From: SpSt-333 sp964371615
GTDB taxonomy: Bacteria > Bacteroidota > Ignavibacteria > UBA10030 > UBA8401
Direction of reading: 5' to 3'
Assembly (NCBI GenBank): GCA_964371615.1
Contig: CAYJMS010000001.1
Location: forward strand, 1,054,001-1,118,000
Length of the DNA stretch: 64,000 bases
Position numbers and translations under genes: made by a program. This document shows positions 7,096 to 16,768 of the stretch, in pieces (positions within the stretch are counted from its first letter, which is position 1; each line of letters begins with the position of its first letter). The notes under the pieces are model-generated. The model searched no databases. It saw only the letters and a program-made list of their open reading frames with translations, and was not told the origin of the DNA.

Positions 7096-9822
7096 GTGAT
7101 ACAGAGAATTTTTATTTTACTGGCGACTGTCGTGGGCATGAGTCTGGCGCAAACGTCTGCCGACAGCGTCACCATTACGTTCCGTGCACATAAGGGGCCC
7201 GGAACGCCGGTGTCGCTTCCGGGACAGTTCAGCGGGTGGTCGACATCGAATTATATGACATACGATGCCGGCATCGGAGCGTGGTTAAAGACATATACAT
7301 TTAAAATTCATGATCCTGCGCGGACACCGCTGGGGGATTCCGTTTACCAGTATAAGATGAACGACGGAAGCTGGTATTCCGATCCGTTGAATCCGGAGCA
7401 AAATCCGAACGACAACAATAATTCCGTACTCCGTCTCACGAATTTCTTTTATTTTCAATACCTTGCAGAGGCGACGTCCACCGATATTACCCGCATCGTG
7501 GTCGGGATCGTTCATGCAAACAGTGATACTCTCTCGTCGGTGAAATTCTATACCGGTACCGATCATAATTCTGCGGTCATGGTCGACATCACTTCCTCCT
7601 TTATCAAAGAGAAAAGAATTCTTCTCTATACACCTCCATCGCCGGTTCCGGTTTCGAATTATCTGCGGATCGTTGCGACCAACAGCAACGGAGATTCAAT
7701 CGTGTATCAGAACACCGTTGTGGATGTGCAATACCGGCCGCTTCCGTCGTACGCGAAACACGGCGTGACCAAAGCATCGGCGGAATCAGGCGATTCGACA
7801 ACGTTTCGACTGCGTGTGCCGGGAAAATCTTTCGTCCTTCTTCGTATAGCGCCCTCCGGTCACCCGGTTGCCACTGCAACACCGTTAGTAATGCATAAAG
7901 ATTCATCAACGGATAATTGGTGGGTCAATGTATTGCTGCAGCCGGATACCGATTATGAATATGTCTACGAAATTGAGAACGGCATAAAAATCACCGATCC
8001 GTTCGGCCGCTATGTAGGATTGTACGGCACAAAATATTCCACGGGTCCGGCCGGTCTCGCAGCCGATAACTACACGTGGCAGACGACGGAGTGGGAGCGG
8101 CCGCCGCTCAATAAATTAGTGATCTATGAATTGCATATCGGAGAATTTGCCGGCGGTTATTATAATAAAAGCGCCGGACAATCAGGATTCAGCGACCTGA
8201 AGACGTTGTTACCGCATTTTAAACGACTTGGTGTCAACGCCATCGAGTTAATGCCGGTCAATGACTACGGTACCGTCGGCAAGTCGGGACATTCCTGGGG
8301 TTATGATCTGAATTCATATTTTGCCATCGAACCGGCATTCGGGACTCCGCTTGAACTGAAACAATTGGTCGATGAAGCCCATGCAATGGGTATCGCCATC
8401 ATTCTCGATGTTGTGTACAATCATCAGAACGATACCGGACCGCTCTGGCAAATGGCGCCGGATGTTGCGGTCAATCCATACTTCAAAGCGAATGAAGACC
8501 TGCGATACAACGAAGATGCATTGTACTTTTTTAAGGATATGGATCACTGGACTGCCGAAACGCAGGAGCTGATTCTCAGCAATCTCAAAATGTGGATTGA
8601 TGAATACAAGATCGACGGATTCCGTTACGATTTTACTCAAGGTATCGGCTGGAATACTGCGGAAACCAACAAAGGAATACTCGGCTGGTCGAACGCAATT
8701 CATAATTTGTATCAAGGTGACATCTATCAGATTGCCGAACATCTTCCGGAAAGCCCCGCTTTAATTCACCACAGCGGACTGACCGGCGGCTGGCACGATT
8801 CATTCCGGGATGAAATATTTGACGATGCACGTTTCCAAAACACCTCCATGCTCGATTACGAAAATCTGGTCGTTGGACTCGGTGCATATGGATCGAACGA
8901 CACACCAAACACCCCAGCGTCGTATGCGGACAGAACACAACCGGTCAACGCCACAGTAACCCATGATGAACAATCGCTGATTTTTGAAATGACGCAATTT
9001 CAGAGCATACCTATCACCGAAGCGGTACAGCGGGATAAATTATACGGATCATTCCCGTTTCTGTCGCTCGGAATACCGATGCTCTGGATGGGACAGGAAT
9101 TCAGCGCACCACGTGGGTGGTCGGACGACGGTCAGAAATTATCGTACCGGCCTCTTGATTGGGATTGGCTGCTGGTGCAGCGTGGCATCGATCATTTTGC
9201 CTGGTATCAAGCGCTCGCTCATCAGCGGTTGCAAAATCCAGCGTTATATCAGGGACAGGTAAAGAAATTATTCCGTTATGAAACTGCGAAAGTTCTCGTC
9301 TGGGGCTTTGAGGATACTACCACAAATTCTAAGGTGATGTGCATCGCCAATTTGCACCCGTTCAACCAGACGCCGACAAATGTGCCGTGGTTGGGATCGG
9401 GAAATTGGTTCGATATTTTCGACCAATCCGTTTTCTCAGTCAGTGATACAACGGTATCTACATTCCCGATCAATGCTTTTACCATTAAAGTGTTTTCGAA
9501 TAAATCCAATTCGGAACTTGGCATTACCTCGGTAAAACAAACCACACGTACAATTCCGGATGTCTTCGCGCTGTCGCAGAACTACCCCAATCCTTTCAAT
9601 CCGTCCACGACTATCCGGTATCAGGTGCCATTGGCAAGTCACGTTACTGTAAAAATATATGATCTGCTCGGTAAAGAAGTGGCGACGGTAGCGGATGCCA
9701 TACACACTCCGGGATATTATTCCGCGATTTTCGACGGTTCAGGGCTTTCATCCGGCGTATATTTTTACAGGATTACTGCCGGCATACACACTGACGTAAA
9801 ACGAATGGTTCTGGTAAAATGA
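7096..9822 (+). CDS. Secreted GH13 glycosidase with CBM48-like domain and T9SS sorting tail
   Basis: A 908-residue extracellular starch-degrading or debranching enzyme. It starts with GTG at 7096, directly after the previous stop, with AGGGGA at 7085-7090 as SD. Order of parts: signal peptide (1-18, ending SLAQ); a glycogen-binding-like sandwich (PVSLPGQFSGWS, about 30-125); a second N-terminal sandwich (about 225-325) of the CBM48 type that precedes branching and debranching enzymes; GH13 barrel (about 335-750) with VYNH, GFRYD nucleophile D512, acid/base E548 in IAEHLP, and THDEQ D624; C-terminal beta domain; T9SS type A domain (SQNYPNPFNPSTTIRYQ, ending KRMVLVK). The pattern GVNAIELMPVNDYG is closest to branching, isoamylase or trehalohydrolase-type enzymes. 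It should be attached to or released from the outer surface by T9SS. The stop overlaps the GH57 start (ATGA). Confidence 0.88.
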   Translation: MIQRIFILLATVVGMSLAQTSADSVTITFRAHKGPGTPVSLPGQFSGWSTSNYMTYDAGIGAWLKTYTFKIHDPARTPLGDSVYQYKMNDGSWYSDPLNPEQNPNDNNNSVLRLTNFFYFQYLAEATSTDITRIVVGIVHANSDTLSSVKFYTGTDHNSAVMVDITSSFIKEKRILLYTPPSPVPVSNYLRIVATNSNGDSIVYQNTVVDVQYRPLPSYAKHGVTKASAESGDSTTFRLRVPGKSFVLLRIAPSGHPVATATPLVMHKDSSTDNWWVNVLLQPDTDYEYVYEIENGIKITDPFGRYVGLYGTKYSTGPAGLAADNYTWQTTEWERPPLNKLVIYELHIGEFAGGYYNKSAGQSGFSDLKTLLPHFKRLGVNAIELMPVNDYGTVGKSGHSWGYDLNSYFAIEPAFGTPLELKQLVDEAHAMGIAIILDVVYNHQNDTGPLWQMAPDVAVNPYFKANEDLRYNEDALYFFKDMDHWTAETQELILSNLKMWIDEYKIDGFRYDFTQGIGWNTAETNKGILGWSNAIHNLYQGDIYQIAEHLPESPALIHHSGLTGGWHDSFRDEIFDDARFQNTSMLDYENLVVGLGAYGSNDTPNTPASYADRTQPVNATVTHDEQSLIFEMTQFQSIPITEAVQRDKLYGSFPFLSLGIPMLWMGQEFSAPRGWSDDGQKLSYRPLDWDWLLVQRGIDHFAWYQALAHQRLQNPALYQGQVKKLFRYETAKVLVWGFEDTTTNSKVMCIANLHPFNQTPTNVPWLGSGNWFDIFDQSVFSVSDTTVSTFPINAFTIKVFSNKSNSELGITSVKQTTRTIPDVFALSQNYPNPFNPSTTIRYQVPLASHVTVKIYDLLGKEVATVADAIHTPGYYSAIFDGSGLSSGVYFYRITAGIHTDVKRMVLVK

Positions 9823-12428
9823 TGACACAATCATTTCGCGCGACGTCTCTCTCTATATTTTATCTGATACAAGTTGGGTTACTGATCCACATCTGCTCTG
9901 CACAACCGGTGCCGACACGGGAGGGAGTGCGATTTGAGTACAGAGGGAATGCGTCAACTGTTTCTGTGGTGGGCGATTTTAACGGATGGACGAAAGAAGA
10001 GAACCCTCTGAAACAGGATACCGGTGATGTATTCTCCGTCGTCATTGCATTACGGCCGGGAATCTATCAATATAAGTTCTCTGTTGACGGCGAATATGTG
10101 CTTGATGAAAAAAATCCCGGCACAATTCAAAATTATAATAATTCCAGTCGAAATTCGGTTTTTACTTTAACCGAGAATACTACGATTGCTTATCACGGTT
10201 ATGAACCAACATCCAAGGGCGTTATGAACGACAATTATCCTAAGAGCGGCGGTACGCTCAATTTGAATCTTATCTGGCATCAGCATCAACCGCTATATCT
10301 CGATCCCGGGACCGATCAGTTGCAGGGCCCGTGGGTGCGAACGCATGCCACGAAAGATTATTATGATATGGCGTCGATACTCGAACAGTATCCGAACGTC
10401 CATTATAATGTCAACCTTACGTCATCGTTGCTCTTCCAATTGCAGAAATACTATGTCGATCGGTTGAAACCGTTTGTCGACGTTAAGAAAAACAAGGTTG
10501 ACGTTAAGAAATTTTTTGCAAAATGGGAGGGGAAAACCGATCCTTGGATCGATCTCGCGCTAAAACCGACCTCATCGTTTACCAAAGGCGATTTGAAATT
10601 TCTCCTGACCAACACCTGGAATGCTTTCGGTATCAGTGAAGTGCAAATCACCCGGTTTCCTGCCTACTTGAAATTGAAGGAACGGAATGCGAAGAAAGAA
10701 TTATTTACGGAGCAGGATCTACGGGAAATTAAATTCTGGTTTTACATCGCTCATTACGATCCCGATTTTCTCGAAAAAAAGGTGTGGATGGCGGACGGTA
10801 CGGTGGTTGACCTGACCGATCTGGTATCGAAACATGAAGACGGGACATACCATCTCATCAGGCCAATCACCGAAGAGGATTGCAACCGTATAGTGGCTGA
10901 AACATATAAGATCTGTTCAAATGTGGTGCCAATCCATAAGAAATTGATGTACGATCCGAAAAAGCACAATGGACAAATTGAAGTGGCGACGACGCCGTTC
11001 TTTCATCCGATACTGCCGTTGATTTACGATTCCGATATTGCACGGACGTGCCAGCCGAAGGATGCTATGCCGGAACGGTTCCACTATCCGCAGGATGCCG
11101 ATGCGCAGGTAGCGATGGCAGTGGATTACTATACGAAAACTTTCGGGCAGGCGCCGCTTGGCATGTGGCCGGCGGAGGGATCCGTTTCGCATGAAGTAGT
11201 GCCGATATTCAAAAAGAACGGTATCCAATGGATTGCCACGGATGAAAAAATCCTCGCTCGTTCAAAACCGAATAACCAACCGCTCACCTATCCGTACGAG
11301 GTCGATTCAATGGATGTTGCGGTTGTCTTCCGTGAAACGGAACTCTCCGATAAAATCGGTTTTACCTATCAGAATTTTATCGGTGAGGATGCCGCCGATG
11401 ATTTTATAAAGAGAATACTACAGTTCGCTCCCCAAACGGGTGAGCCGGACAGACTGCTTACCGTAATTCTGGACGGCGAAAATGCATGGGAGTGGTATCG
11501 CAGAGACAACGATGCCAAGGAATTTCTCCATGCATTATACCGTAAATTGTCCAAACTGTACAAAACAAAACAGGTTGTCACCGTTACGATGTCAGAATAT
11601 ATCCACGGCAACCCGAAAAGAGGAGTGTCCTCGCATCCCGTTGAATCCATGAGGAAACTTGACTGGTTGTACCCCGGTTCATGGATCAACGCGAATTATG
11701 ATACCTGGATTGGCGAAGAGGAGGAAAATCGTGCATGGAATTATCTGCTCACTGCACGTGCAGATCTAGATCGTTCTGGCGTTGCGCAGCCGAAACCGAC
11801 TGATCCAGAACCGAAAGCAAATACTAAAAAATGGTATGCATATAAAGCGTGGGAGGCGATGTATGCTGCCGAAGGATCCGACTGGTTTTGGTGGTATGGG
11901 ACGGATCAAAATGCACCGGCCGGTGATAAACCGTTTGATATTGCATTTATCACTCACCTCCGCAATCTGTATTCCTTCGGTGAAAAAGCGGGCGGGAAAT
12001 TTCCGCAGCGTGAATTCAATCCTATCATTGCCGAGCACGAACAATTGACCTCGCGACTGACGGGCGGCACGATGGCGCAAAGCAAGAAAGATTCCGTCAC
12101 GGTAATTTTCAAATGCGATGCTAGAGAAGTGTTTGTCAGGCGCGGGATCTATATTACCGGGAGCCATGAATTGCTCGGAAGCTGGACGCCGAATTCGATC
12201 CGTATGTTCGACGACCGGACAGCGGGGGATGAAACAGCCGGCGACCAGGTCTATACGCTGATGTTGCAGGTCCCTGCGGGCATAACGCTGGAATACAAAT
12301 ATACCAACAGCGGCCCGCACGGAACGTGGGAAGGAGAAGAATTCTCCTCCGCCAATAGGACGTTGGTTATCGACGGATCCGAATCGCGGATTATTGTCAA
12401 CGATGTATTTGGTGTCCGAAAGAAATAA
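9819..12428 (+). CDS. Exported GH57 family amylase/glucanotransferase with terminal carbohydrate-binding domains
   Basis: An 869-residue enzyme acting on alpha-glucans. The start ATG overlaps the previous stop by 4 bases, so the two are translationally coupled. Parts: hydrophobic export signal (about 10-28, ending CSAQ); AMPK/CBM48-type glycogen-binding domain (about 35-105, VSVVGDFNGW); GH57 catalytic domain beginning LNLIWHQHQPLY with H154; nucleophile E453 in GMWPAEGSVS; acid D552 in ILDGENAWEW; and a CBM20-like domain at about 755-869 (RRGIYITGSHELLGSW). GH57 enzymes are often cytoplasmic, so an export signal and two binding domains point to work in the periplasm on glucans brought across the outer membrane. 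There is no T9SS tail. Amylase, 4-alpha-glucanotransferase and amylopullulanase activities cannot be told apart here. Confidence 0.86.
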   Translation: MMTQSFRATSLSIFYLIQVGLLIHICSAQPVPTREGVRFEYRGNASTVSVVGDFNGWTKEENPLKQDTGDVFSVVIALRPGIYQYKFSVDGEYVLDEKNPGTIQNYNNSSRNSVFTLTENTTIAYHGYEPTSKGVMNDNYPKSGGTLNLNLIWHQHQPLYLDPGTDQLQGPWVRTHATKDYYDMASILEQYPNVHYNVNLTSSLLFQLQKYYVDRLKPFVDVKKNKVDVKKFFAKWEGKTDPWIDLALKPTSSFTKGDLKFLLTNTWNAFGISEVQITRFPAYLKLKERNAKKELFTEQDLREIKFWFYIAHYDPDFLEKKVWMADGTVVDLTDLVSKHEDGTYHLIRPITEEDCNRIVAETYKICSNVVPIHKKLMYDPKKHNGQIEVATTPFFHPILPLIYDSDIARTCQPKDAMPERFHYPQDADAQVAMAVDYYTKTFGQAPLGMWPAEGSVSHEVVPIFKKNGIQWIATDEKILARSKPNNQPLTYPYEVDSMDVAVVFRETELSDKIGFTYQNFIGEDAADDFIKRILQFAPQTGEPDRLLTVILDGENAWEWYRRDNDAKEFLHALYRKLSKLYKTKQVVTVTMSEYIHGNPKRGVSSHPVESMRKLDWLYPGSWINANYDTWIGEEEENRAWNYLLTARADLDRSGVAQPKPTDPEPKANTKKWYAYKAWEAMYAAEGSDWFWWYGTDQNAPAGDKPFDIAFITHLRNLYSFGEKAGGKFPQREFNPIIAEHEQLTSRLTGGTMAQSKKDSVTVIFKCDAREVFVRRGIYITGSHELLGSWTPNSIRMFDDRTAGDETAGDQVYTLMLQVPAGITLEYKYTNSGPHGTWEGEEFSSANRTLVIDGSESRIIVNDVFGVRKK

Positions 12429-12432
12429 CTGC

Positions 12433-13710
12433 ATGCTTTCCATACAAAAGACTCTCTCCAATACATTTTATGCGATCGTCAGTCTTCCATCGACAGCGAT
12501 GGGATTTGCATTGTCGATCCAAATCTCCGCATTGAGTTGGCTTCTCACCACCCAATACCATCTTGATATTCATGAAGTGGGCATCGTGTGGGCGGCGGGT
12601 CCGCTCGCAGGGATTTTCGGCCAGGTGATCATTGGTTTGATCAGCGATAAAGTTTGGTTTTGGGGAGGAAGGCGCCGTCCATTCATCCTGATCGGCGGAA
12701 CGCTAGCGGCATTGATGCTGCTCGCACTGCCGAACATCGACGCCATCAGCGGAGTATTCGGTATCGGGAATCTGTTGATCGTTGCCGTTTTCGTCGCATT
12801 GACGCTCGATCTGTCGATTAATATCAGTTTTAATCCGACCCGTTCGATCATCGCGGATGTTACGCCGGAAGGAAATCCGCGCACTAAAGGATATACCTGG
12901 ATGCAGACGATTTCTGGTTTCTTTGGCGTTTTGGCGTACGTTATCGGTGCAACATTCGGTAATTTTGTGCTCATTTATTTCGGCGTTGCGTTGGTATTTC
13001 TCTTTTCCGTGGTGCCGGCATTTTTTATCGTGGAGTCGAAACATCTTGTTGTTGAATCCGCCGCGAATGGCGCAAAAAAGTATATCACCGAATGGGGACA
13101 ATTGTGGAAGATCTATATCGCCCATGGTTTTTCATGGATCGGTGTCCAAACGATGTTCGTGTACATCATCGCTTATATTTCGCAAAAATTGTTGGGCGAT
13201 GTATCGCCGGTGGATACGGCGATGGTATCGGGCCAGATTATAGCCATTTCGTTCGCCGTGTTGAATACTGTCGGATTTATTCTCCCGGCATTTGTTTTGG
13301 AACCGATCGCAGAACACATCGGACGGGTCCGGGTTCATCTGATCGCTGTTGCCGTTATGTCGGTAGGATATTTCGGGATTGTGCTGTTTGGTACCTCTCC
13401 GATGTCATTGTACCTTTTTATGGCGGTGTGCGGGATAGGATGGGCCTCCATTGTGAGTTTACCGTTTGCGATCATGTCCGAAAAAGTGGATAAGGGGAGA
13501 ATGGGGTATTTTATGGGGATTTTCAACCTCTCGGTTGTTCTGCCGCAATTGTTCGTGAGTTTGGTGATCGGGAAATTTGTTCTCGACGCGCCGGATAAGA
13601 ACATCATATTTATTATCAGCGGCGTTTCACTTGCATTGTCGTCGGCTTTCTGGTCCCTTGTGAAAGAAAAACGGTCAGCAGATGTAGTCCTTGATGCTTC
13701 TGTACAATAA
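12433..13710 (+). CDS. MFS sugar transporter, SLC45-like (maltose/sucrose type), first copy
   Basis: A 425-residue inner-membrane carrier with about 12 transmembrane helices. The start is taken as ATG 12433, just after the GH57 stop. An earlier ATG at 12394 would overlap the GH57 gene by 35 bases and adds 13 polar residues not typical of the family. The loop after helix 2 carries GLISDKVWFWGGRRRPFILIG, the DxxxxxxGRRRP signature of SLC45-type proton-coupled sucrose/maltose transporters. It lies between the GH57 and maltose-binding protein genes, so import of maltose or short maltodextrins is inferred. A homologous second copy lies at 16769. Some members of this superfamily may also act as exporters. 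Confidence 0.82.
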   Translation: MLSIQKTLSNTFYAIVSLPSTAMGFALSIQISALSWLLTTQYHLDIHEVGIVWAAGPLAGIFGQVIIGLISDKVWFWGGRRRPFILIGGTLAALMLLALPNIDAISGVFGIGNLLIVAVFVALTLDLSINISFNPTRSIIADVTPEGNPRTKGYTWMQTISGFFGVLAYVIGATFGNFVLIYFGVALVFLFSVVPAFFIVESKHLVVESAANGAKKYITEWGQLWKIYIAHGFSWIGVQTMFVYIIAYISQKLLGDVSPVDTAMVSGQIIAISFAVLNTVGFILPAFVLEPIAEHIGRVRVHLIAVAVMSVGYFGIVLFGTSPMSLYLFMAVCGIGWASIVSLPFAIMSEKVDKGRMGYFMGIFNLSVVLPQLFVSLVIGKFVLDAPDKNIIFIISGVSLALSSAFWSLVKEKRSADVVLDASVQ

Positions 13711-13711
13711 G

Positions 13712-14956
13712 ATGATCCAAATTCGAAGAAATATTTCCCTATTGATGTTTTCTCTCCTGACACTCATCGGAGGATGCGGCCAGAAGGATGACGGAAAAAT
13801 CCGGATCACCATCTGGCATCAGGATCGTCCGGATGTGCGGGATGTGCTGCAGAAGCAACTTGATCGGTTTATGGCAATCCATCACGACACCATTCGGGTT
13901 GATCAGCTGTTCAAAGAGACGGAAGAATTGCGCTCCGGATTCATTATTGCCGCGATTGCCGGTCAGGGCCCCGAGATTGTGTATGGCCCGTCGGATCAGG
14001 TCGGTCCGTTCCAGATCATGGACATCATCCTGCCTCTGGATTCATTGTTTGACAAGCAGTACCTGGAGCAATTCGATCCGAAAGCGTTAACATATTACAA
14101 AGGACGCCTCTATAAAATCGCCGACAAACTGGGGAATCACTTAACGCTCGTGTATAATAAAAAATTGGTGCCCGTTCCTCCCGTCACTGACAAGGAATTG
14201 ATCGCGATGGGGAAGGCGCTAACAATCGACAAGAACGGCGACGGAAGAATCGATCAGTACGGTTTGGCATGGAACTATACGGAACCGTTCTTTTTTATCC
14301 CGTTCCTTACCGGTTTTGGCGGATGGATTATGGATGAGAACGACCAGCCGACACTCAATACACGCGGAACAGTCGACGGATTAAAATTCATCAAAGACTT
14401 ACGCGATGTTCATAAAATGATTCCGAACGAAGCGGATTATAATATCGCCGATGCATTGTTCAAGGATGGGAACGCCGCGATGATTATCAACGGAGACTGG
14501 TCATGGGCGGGATATCAGAAGGCGGGACTGGATATCGGAGTAGCGCCGCTGCCGAAGATCACATCGACAGGATTATGGAGCGGAACGATGGTTTCGCCAA
14601 AGGGTTTCTCCATCAATGCAAATATCAGTGACGAGAAAAAGAAACTGGTGATCGAACTGATACGCTATCTGACTTCCGAAGAGAATCAAATGGAAGCGAC
14701 CCGGACTCTCTTTACAATGCCGACGCATAAGAATGTGATCAAGAGTGAATTTGTTCAATCCAATGAGATACTCCGAAACTCGCAGATACAGATCGATCAT
14801 GGAAATCCGATGCCGGTCGTACCGGAACTTCGGGCAATCTGGGATGCGATGAGGCCGAGTTATCAGGCAGTATTGGCGGGATCAAAATCGCCGGAACAGG
14901 CAGCAATGGATATGCAGTTGCAGGCGCTTCAACGCATTAAAGAAATGAACGAATGA
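13712..14956 (+). CDS. Sugar ABC transporter substrate-binding lipoprotein (MalE-like)
   Basis: A 414-residue extracytoplasmic binding protein (ABC substrate-binding family 1). ATG 13712 lies one base after the MFS stop. An upstream TTG at 13691 inside the MFS gene is less likely. The N-terminus is a lipoprotein signal: charged RR, hydrophobic stretch, then LIGGC lipobox, so the mature protein is anchored by a lipidated Cys. The body shows the family pattern (ITIWHQDRPDVRDVLQKQL, GQGPEIVYGPSDQVGPF, AAMIINGDWSWAGY). It is followed directly by two permease genes. Given the amylases upstream, maltose or maltodextrin is the expected ligand. A DKNGDGRIDQYG stretch at about residue 170 resembles a calcium-binding loop. 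Confidence 0.87.
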   Translation: MIQIRRNISLLMFSLLTLIGGCGQKDDGKIRITIWHQDRPDVRDVLQKQLDRFMAIHHDTIRVDQLFKETEELRSGFIIAAIAGQGPEIVYGPSDQVGPFQIMDIILPLDSLFDKQYLEQFDPKALTYYKGRLYKIADKLGNHLTLVYNKKLVPVPPVTDKELIAMGKALTIDKNGDGRIDQYGLAWNYTEPFFFIPFLTGFGGWIMDENDQPTLNTRGTVDGLKFIKDLRDVHKMIPNEADYNIADALFKDGNAAMIINGDWSWAGYQKAGLDIGVAPLPKITSTGLWSGTMVSPKGFSINANISDEKKKLVIELIRYLTSEENQMEATRTLFTMPTHKNVIKSEFVQSNEILRNSQIQIDHGNPMPVVPELRAIWDAMRPSYQAVLAGSKSPEQAAMDMQLQALQRIKEMNE

Positions 14957-14957
14957 A

Positions 14958-15854
14958 ATGAAACAACCCCTTCGTCAACGGCTTTTCATCCTCTTTCTCG
15001 TCGCACCGGTTTTGATCATTCTGATCGGCGTCGTCGTCTATCCGTTCATCTACAACGTCATCCTTTCTCTTTCGAACATGAATCTCCGGCATATCCGCGA
15101 TTGGGAAATTGTCGGATTCAGGAATTATATTAAAGTCTTCACCGAACCATCGCAGCCGGATTTCTACGTCATTTTTATTAAAACAGTAATCTGGACAGTC
15201 GTCAACCTCATTTTTCATGTCACCATCGGAGTTTTTCTTGCTCTGGTATTAAATCAAAAAGAGATCCGTGGCAAAGGGATTTTCCGTACGATCCTGGTGC
15301 TCCCTTGGGCGGTACCGCAATTGATCGTTGCGCTGACGTGGCGTGGTATGTTTAATTATGAGTACGGCAGCATCAATCAGATTCTGGCAAAAGTCGGTAT
15401 TCCCGCCGTCGAATGGCTCCGCGGCCCCGTCGAAGCTTTTATTGCCGTGATTATCACGAATGTCTGGCTTGGATTTCCATTTATGATGGTGATTGCACTC
15501 GGTGCATTGCAGAGCATTCCCAGGGATCTGTATGAAGCGGCCGATATCGACGGTGCGTCATGGTATCATAAATTGAGAACGATAACGATTCCGCTGATCA
15601 AACCGGTCATGGTGCCGGCGATAACGCTTGGTACTATCTGGACTTTCAACAATCTGAATATCATCTGGCTGGTGAGCAATGCCGGCGAACCGTCGGATAG
15701 CACTCATATCCTTGTTTCATTTGTCTATAAAGCGGCATTCAATTTCTATCGGTACGGATACGGGGCAGCATTGTCGATGATTATATTCTTTATTCTGGTG
15801 GTATTCAGCATGGTCTTTATGAAAAAAACGAAAGCCGTCGATACCGTCTATTGA
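14958..15854 (+). CDS. Sugar ABC transporter permease (MalF-like)
   Basis: A 298-residue inner-membrane subunit with six predicted helices. It starts 2 bases after the binding-protein stop and forms one operon with it. The cytoplasmic EAA loop that contacts the ATPase is present: YEAADIDGASWYHKLRTITI at about residue 193. It lacks the long N-terminal extension and periplasmic loop of E. coli MalF and resembles the short MalF/UgpA-type permeases of Gram-positives and thermophiles. It should pair with the next gene to form the channel. No ATPase gene lies in the window, so a shared MsmX/MalK-type ATPase encoded elsewhere must drive it. Confidence 0.87.
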   Translation: MKQPLRQRLFILFLVAPVLIILIGVVVYPFIYNVILSLSNMNLRHIRDWEIVGFRNYIKVFTEPSQPDFYVIFIKTVIWTVVNLIFHVTIGVFLALVLNQKEIRGKGIFRTILVLPWAVPQLIVALTWRGMFNYEYGSINQILAKVGIPAVEWLRGPVEAFIAVIITNVWLGFPFMMVIALGALQSIPRDLYEAADIDGASWYHKLRTITIPLIKPVMVPAITLGTIWTFNNLNIIWLVSNAGEPSDSTHILVSFVYKAAFNFYRYGYGAALSMIIFFILVVFSMVFMKKTKAVDTVY

Positions 15855-15861
15855 CGTTTCG

Positions 15862-16725
15862 ATGAAACCAAAAGGTCCGACAATGAAAAAAGGAGAAATG
15901 AAAAAGGTCATCAGGATCACCGCATCGTACGGTGTCTTGGTGTTGTTTTGCATTATTGCGGTATATCCCGTTTCGCAAGTGCTGACCGTTTCCCTGCGCC
16001 CGGCGGATCGGTTATTATCGACCTCACTCGAGATCATTCCGGATAATGCGACAATCGATAATTACGTTAAGCTCATCACTGAGACAGATTTTTTGCGCTG
16101 GATGTGGAACAGCATTATGGTGACGATGGCGGTGACGCTCACCGGCGTGGCGTTGGCTTCGACGGCCGGGTACGGATTTTCCCGCTATAAATTCATCGGT
16201 AAAAAAGCAGCAATGCAAAGCATGTTGGTAACACAAATGTTTCCCGCTACCATGCTGTTGCTGCCGATGTACATTATGCTGGTAAAACTCGGATTAATAA
16301 ACAGCTATCTCGGCATCATGATCATGTACTCCGCCACTGCGCTGCCGTTTTGTGTCTGGCAAATGAAAGGATATTACGATACCATCCCGGCGAGTTTGGA
16401 AGAGGCGGGACGCATAGACGGGTGCAGCCAGTTTCAGACGTTCTATTTGATTATTCTTCCTCTTGCTGCTCCCGCATTGGTGATCACTGCGTTATTCTCA
16501 TTCATGTCATCATGGACCGAATATGTCGTCGCAGCCCAAATATTGCAGGATACCGATCTGTGGACGCTGCCGATAGGATTGAAATCGTTTGAATCAAATA
16601 TGAGTACAGAATGGGGACTCTACGGCGCTGCTTCGATGATCGTGACGGTGCCGGTGGTAGTATTGTTTCTGGCGCTGAGCAGATATCTTGTTTCGGGACT
16701 GACACTGGGAAGCGTCAAAGGATAA
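15862..16725 (+). CDS. Sugar ABC transporter permease (MalG-like)
   Basis: A 287-residue partner permease with six helices, 7 bases downstream of the MalF-like gene. ATG 15862 is used; ATGs at 15883 and 15898 are also possible starts because the first dozen residues are polar. The EAA motif reads LEEAGRIDGCSQFQTFYLII. The end YLVSGLTLGSVKG is the classic MalG C-terminus, which in E. coli reaches into the ATPase dimer. The motif is intact, so it should bind an ATPase that is not encoded here. Confidence 0.88.
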   Translation: MKPKGPTMKKGEMKKVIRITASYGVLVLFCIIAVYPVSQVLTVSLRPADRLLSTSLEIIPDNATIDNYVKLITETDFLRWMWNSIMVTMAVTLTGVALASTAGYGFSRYKFIGKKAAMQSMLVTQMFPATMLLLPMYIMLVKLGLINSYLGIMIMYSATALPFCVWQMKGYYDTIPASLEEAGRIDGCSQFQTFYLIILPLAAPALVITALFSFMSSWTEYVVAAQILQDTDLWTLPIGLKSFESNMSTEWGLYGAASMIVTVPVVVLFLALSRYLVSGLTLGSVKG

Positions 16726-16768
16726 CCGTGAAAAATTTTTTCATTTCGTCCATAAACCTCTAATCATC

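Noticed and set aside
5323..9604. DNA repeat between the NYPNPFNP-coding regions of two genes as a recombination site
   Set aside because: The two sequences are similar only at protein level (T9SS domain) and differ at many third positions; no long identical DNA is shared.
11766..12461. Antisense 231-codon frame over the GH57 C-terminus
   Set aside because: Arg/His/Ile-rich composition without any domain, opposite a CBM20-like region that is well supported.
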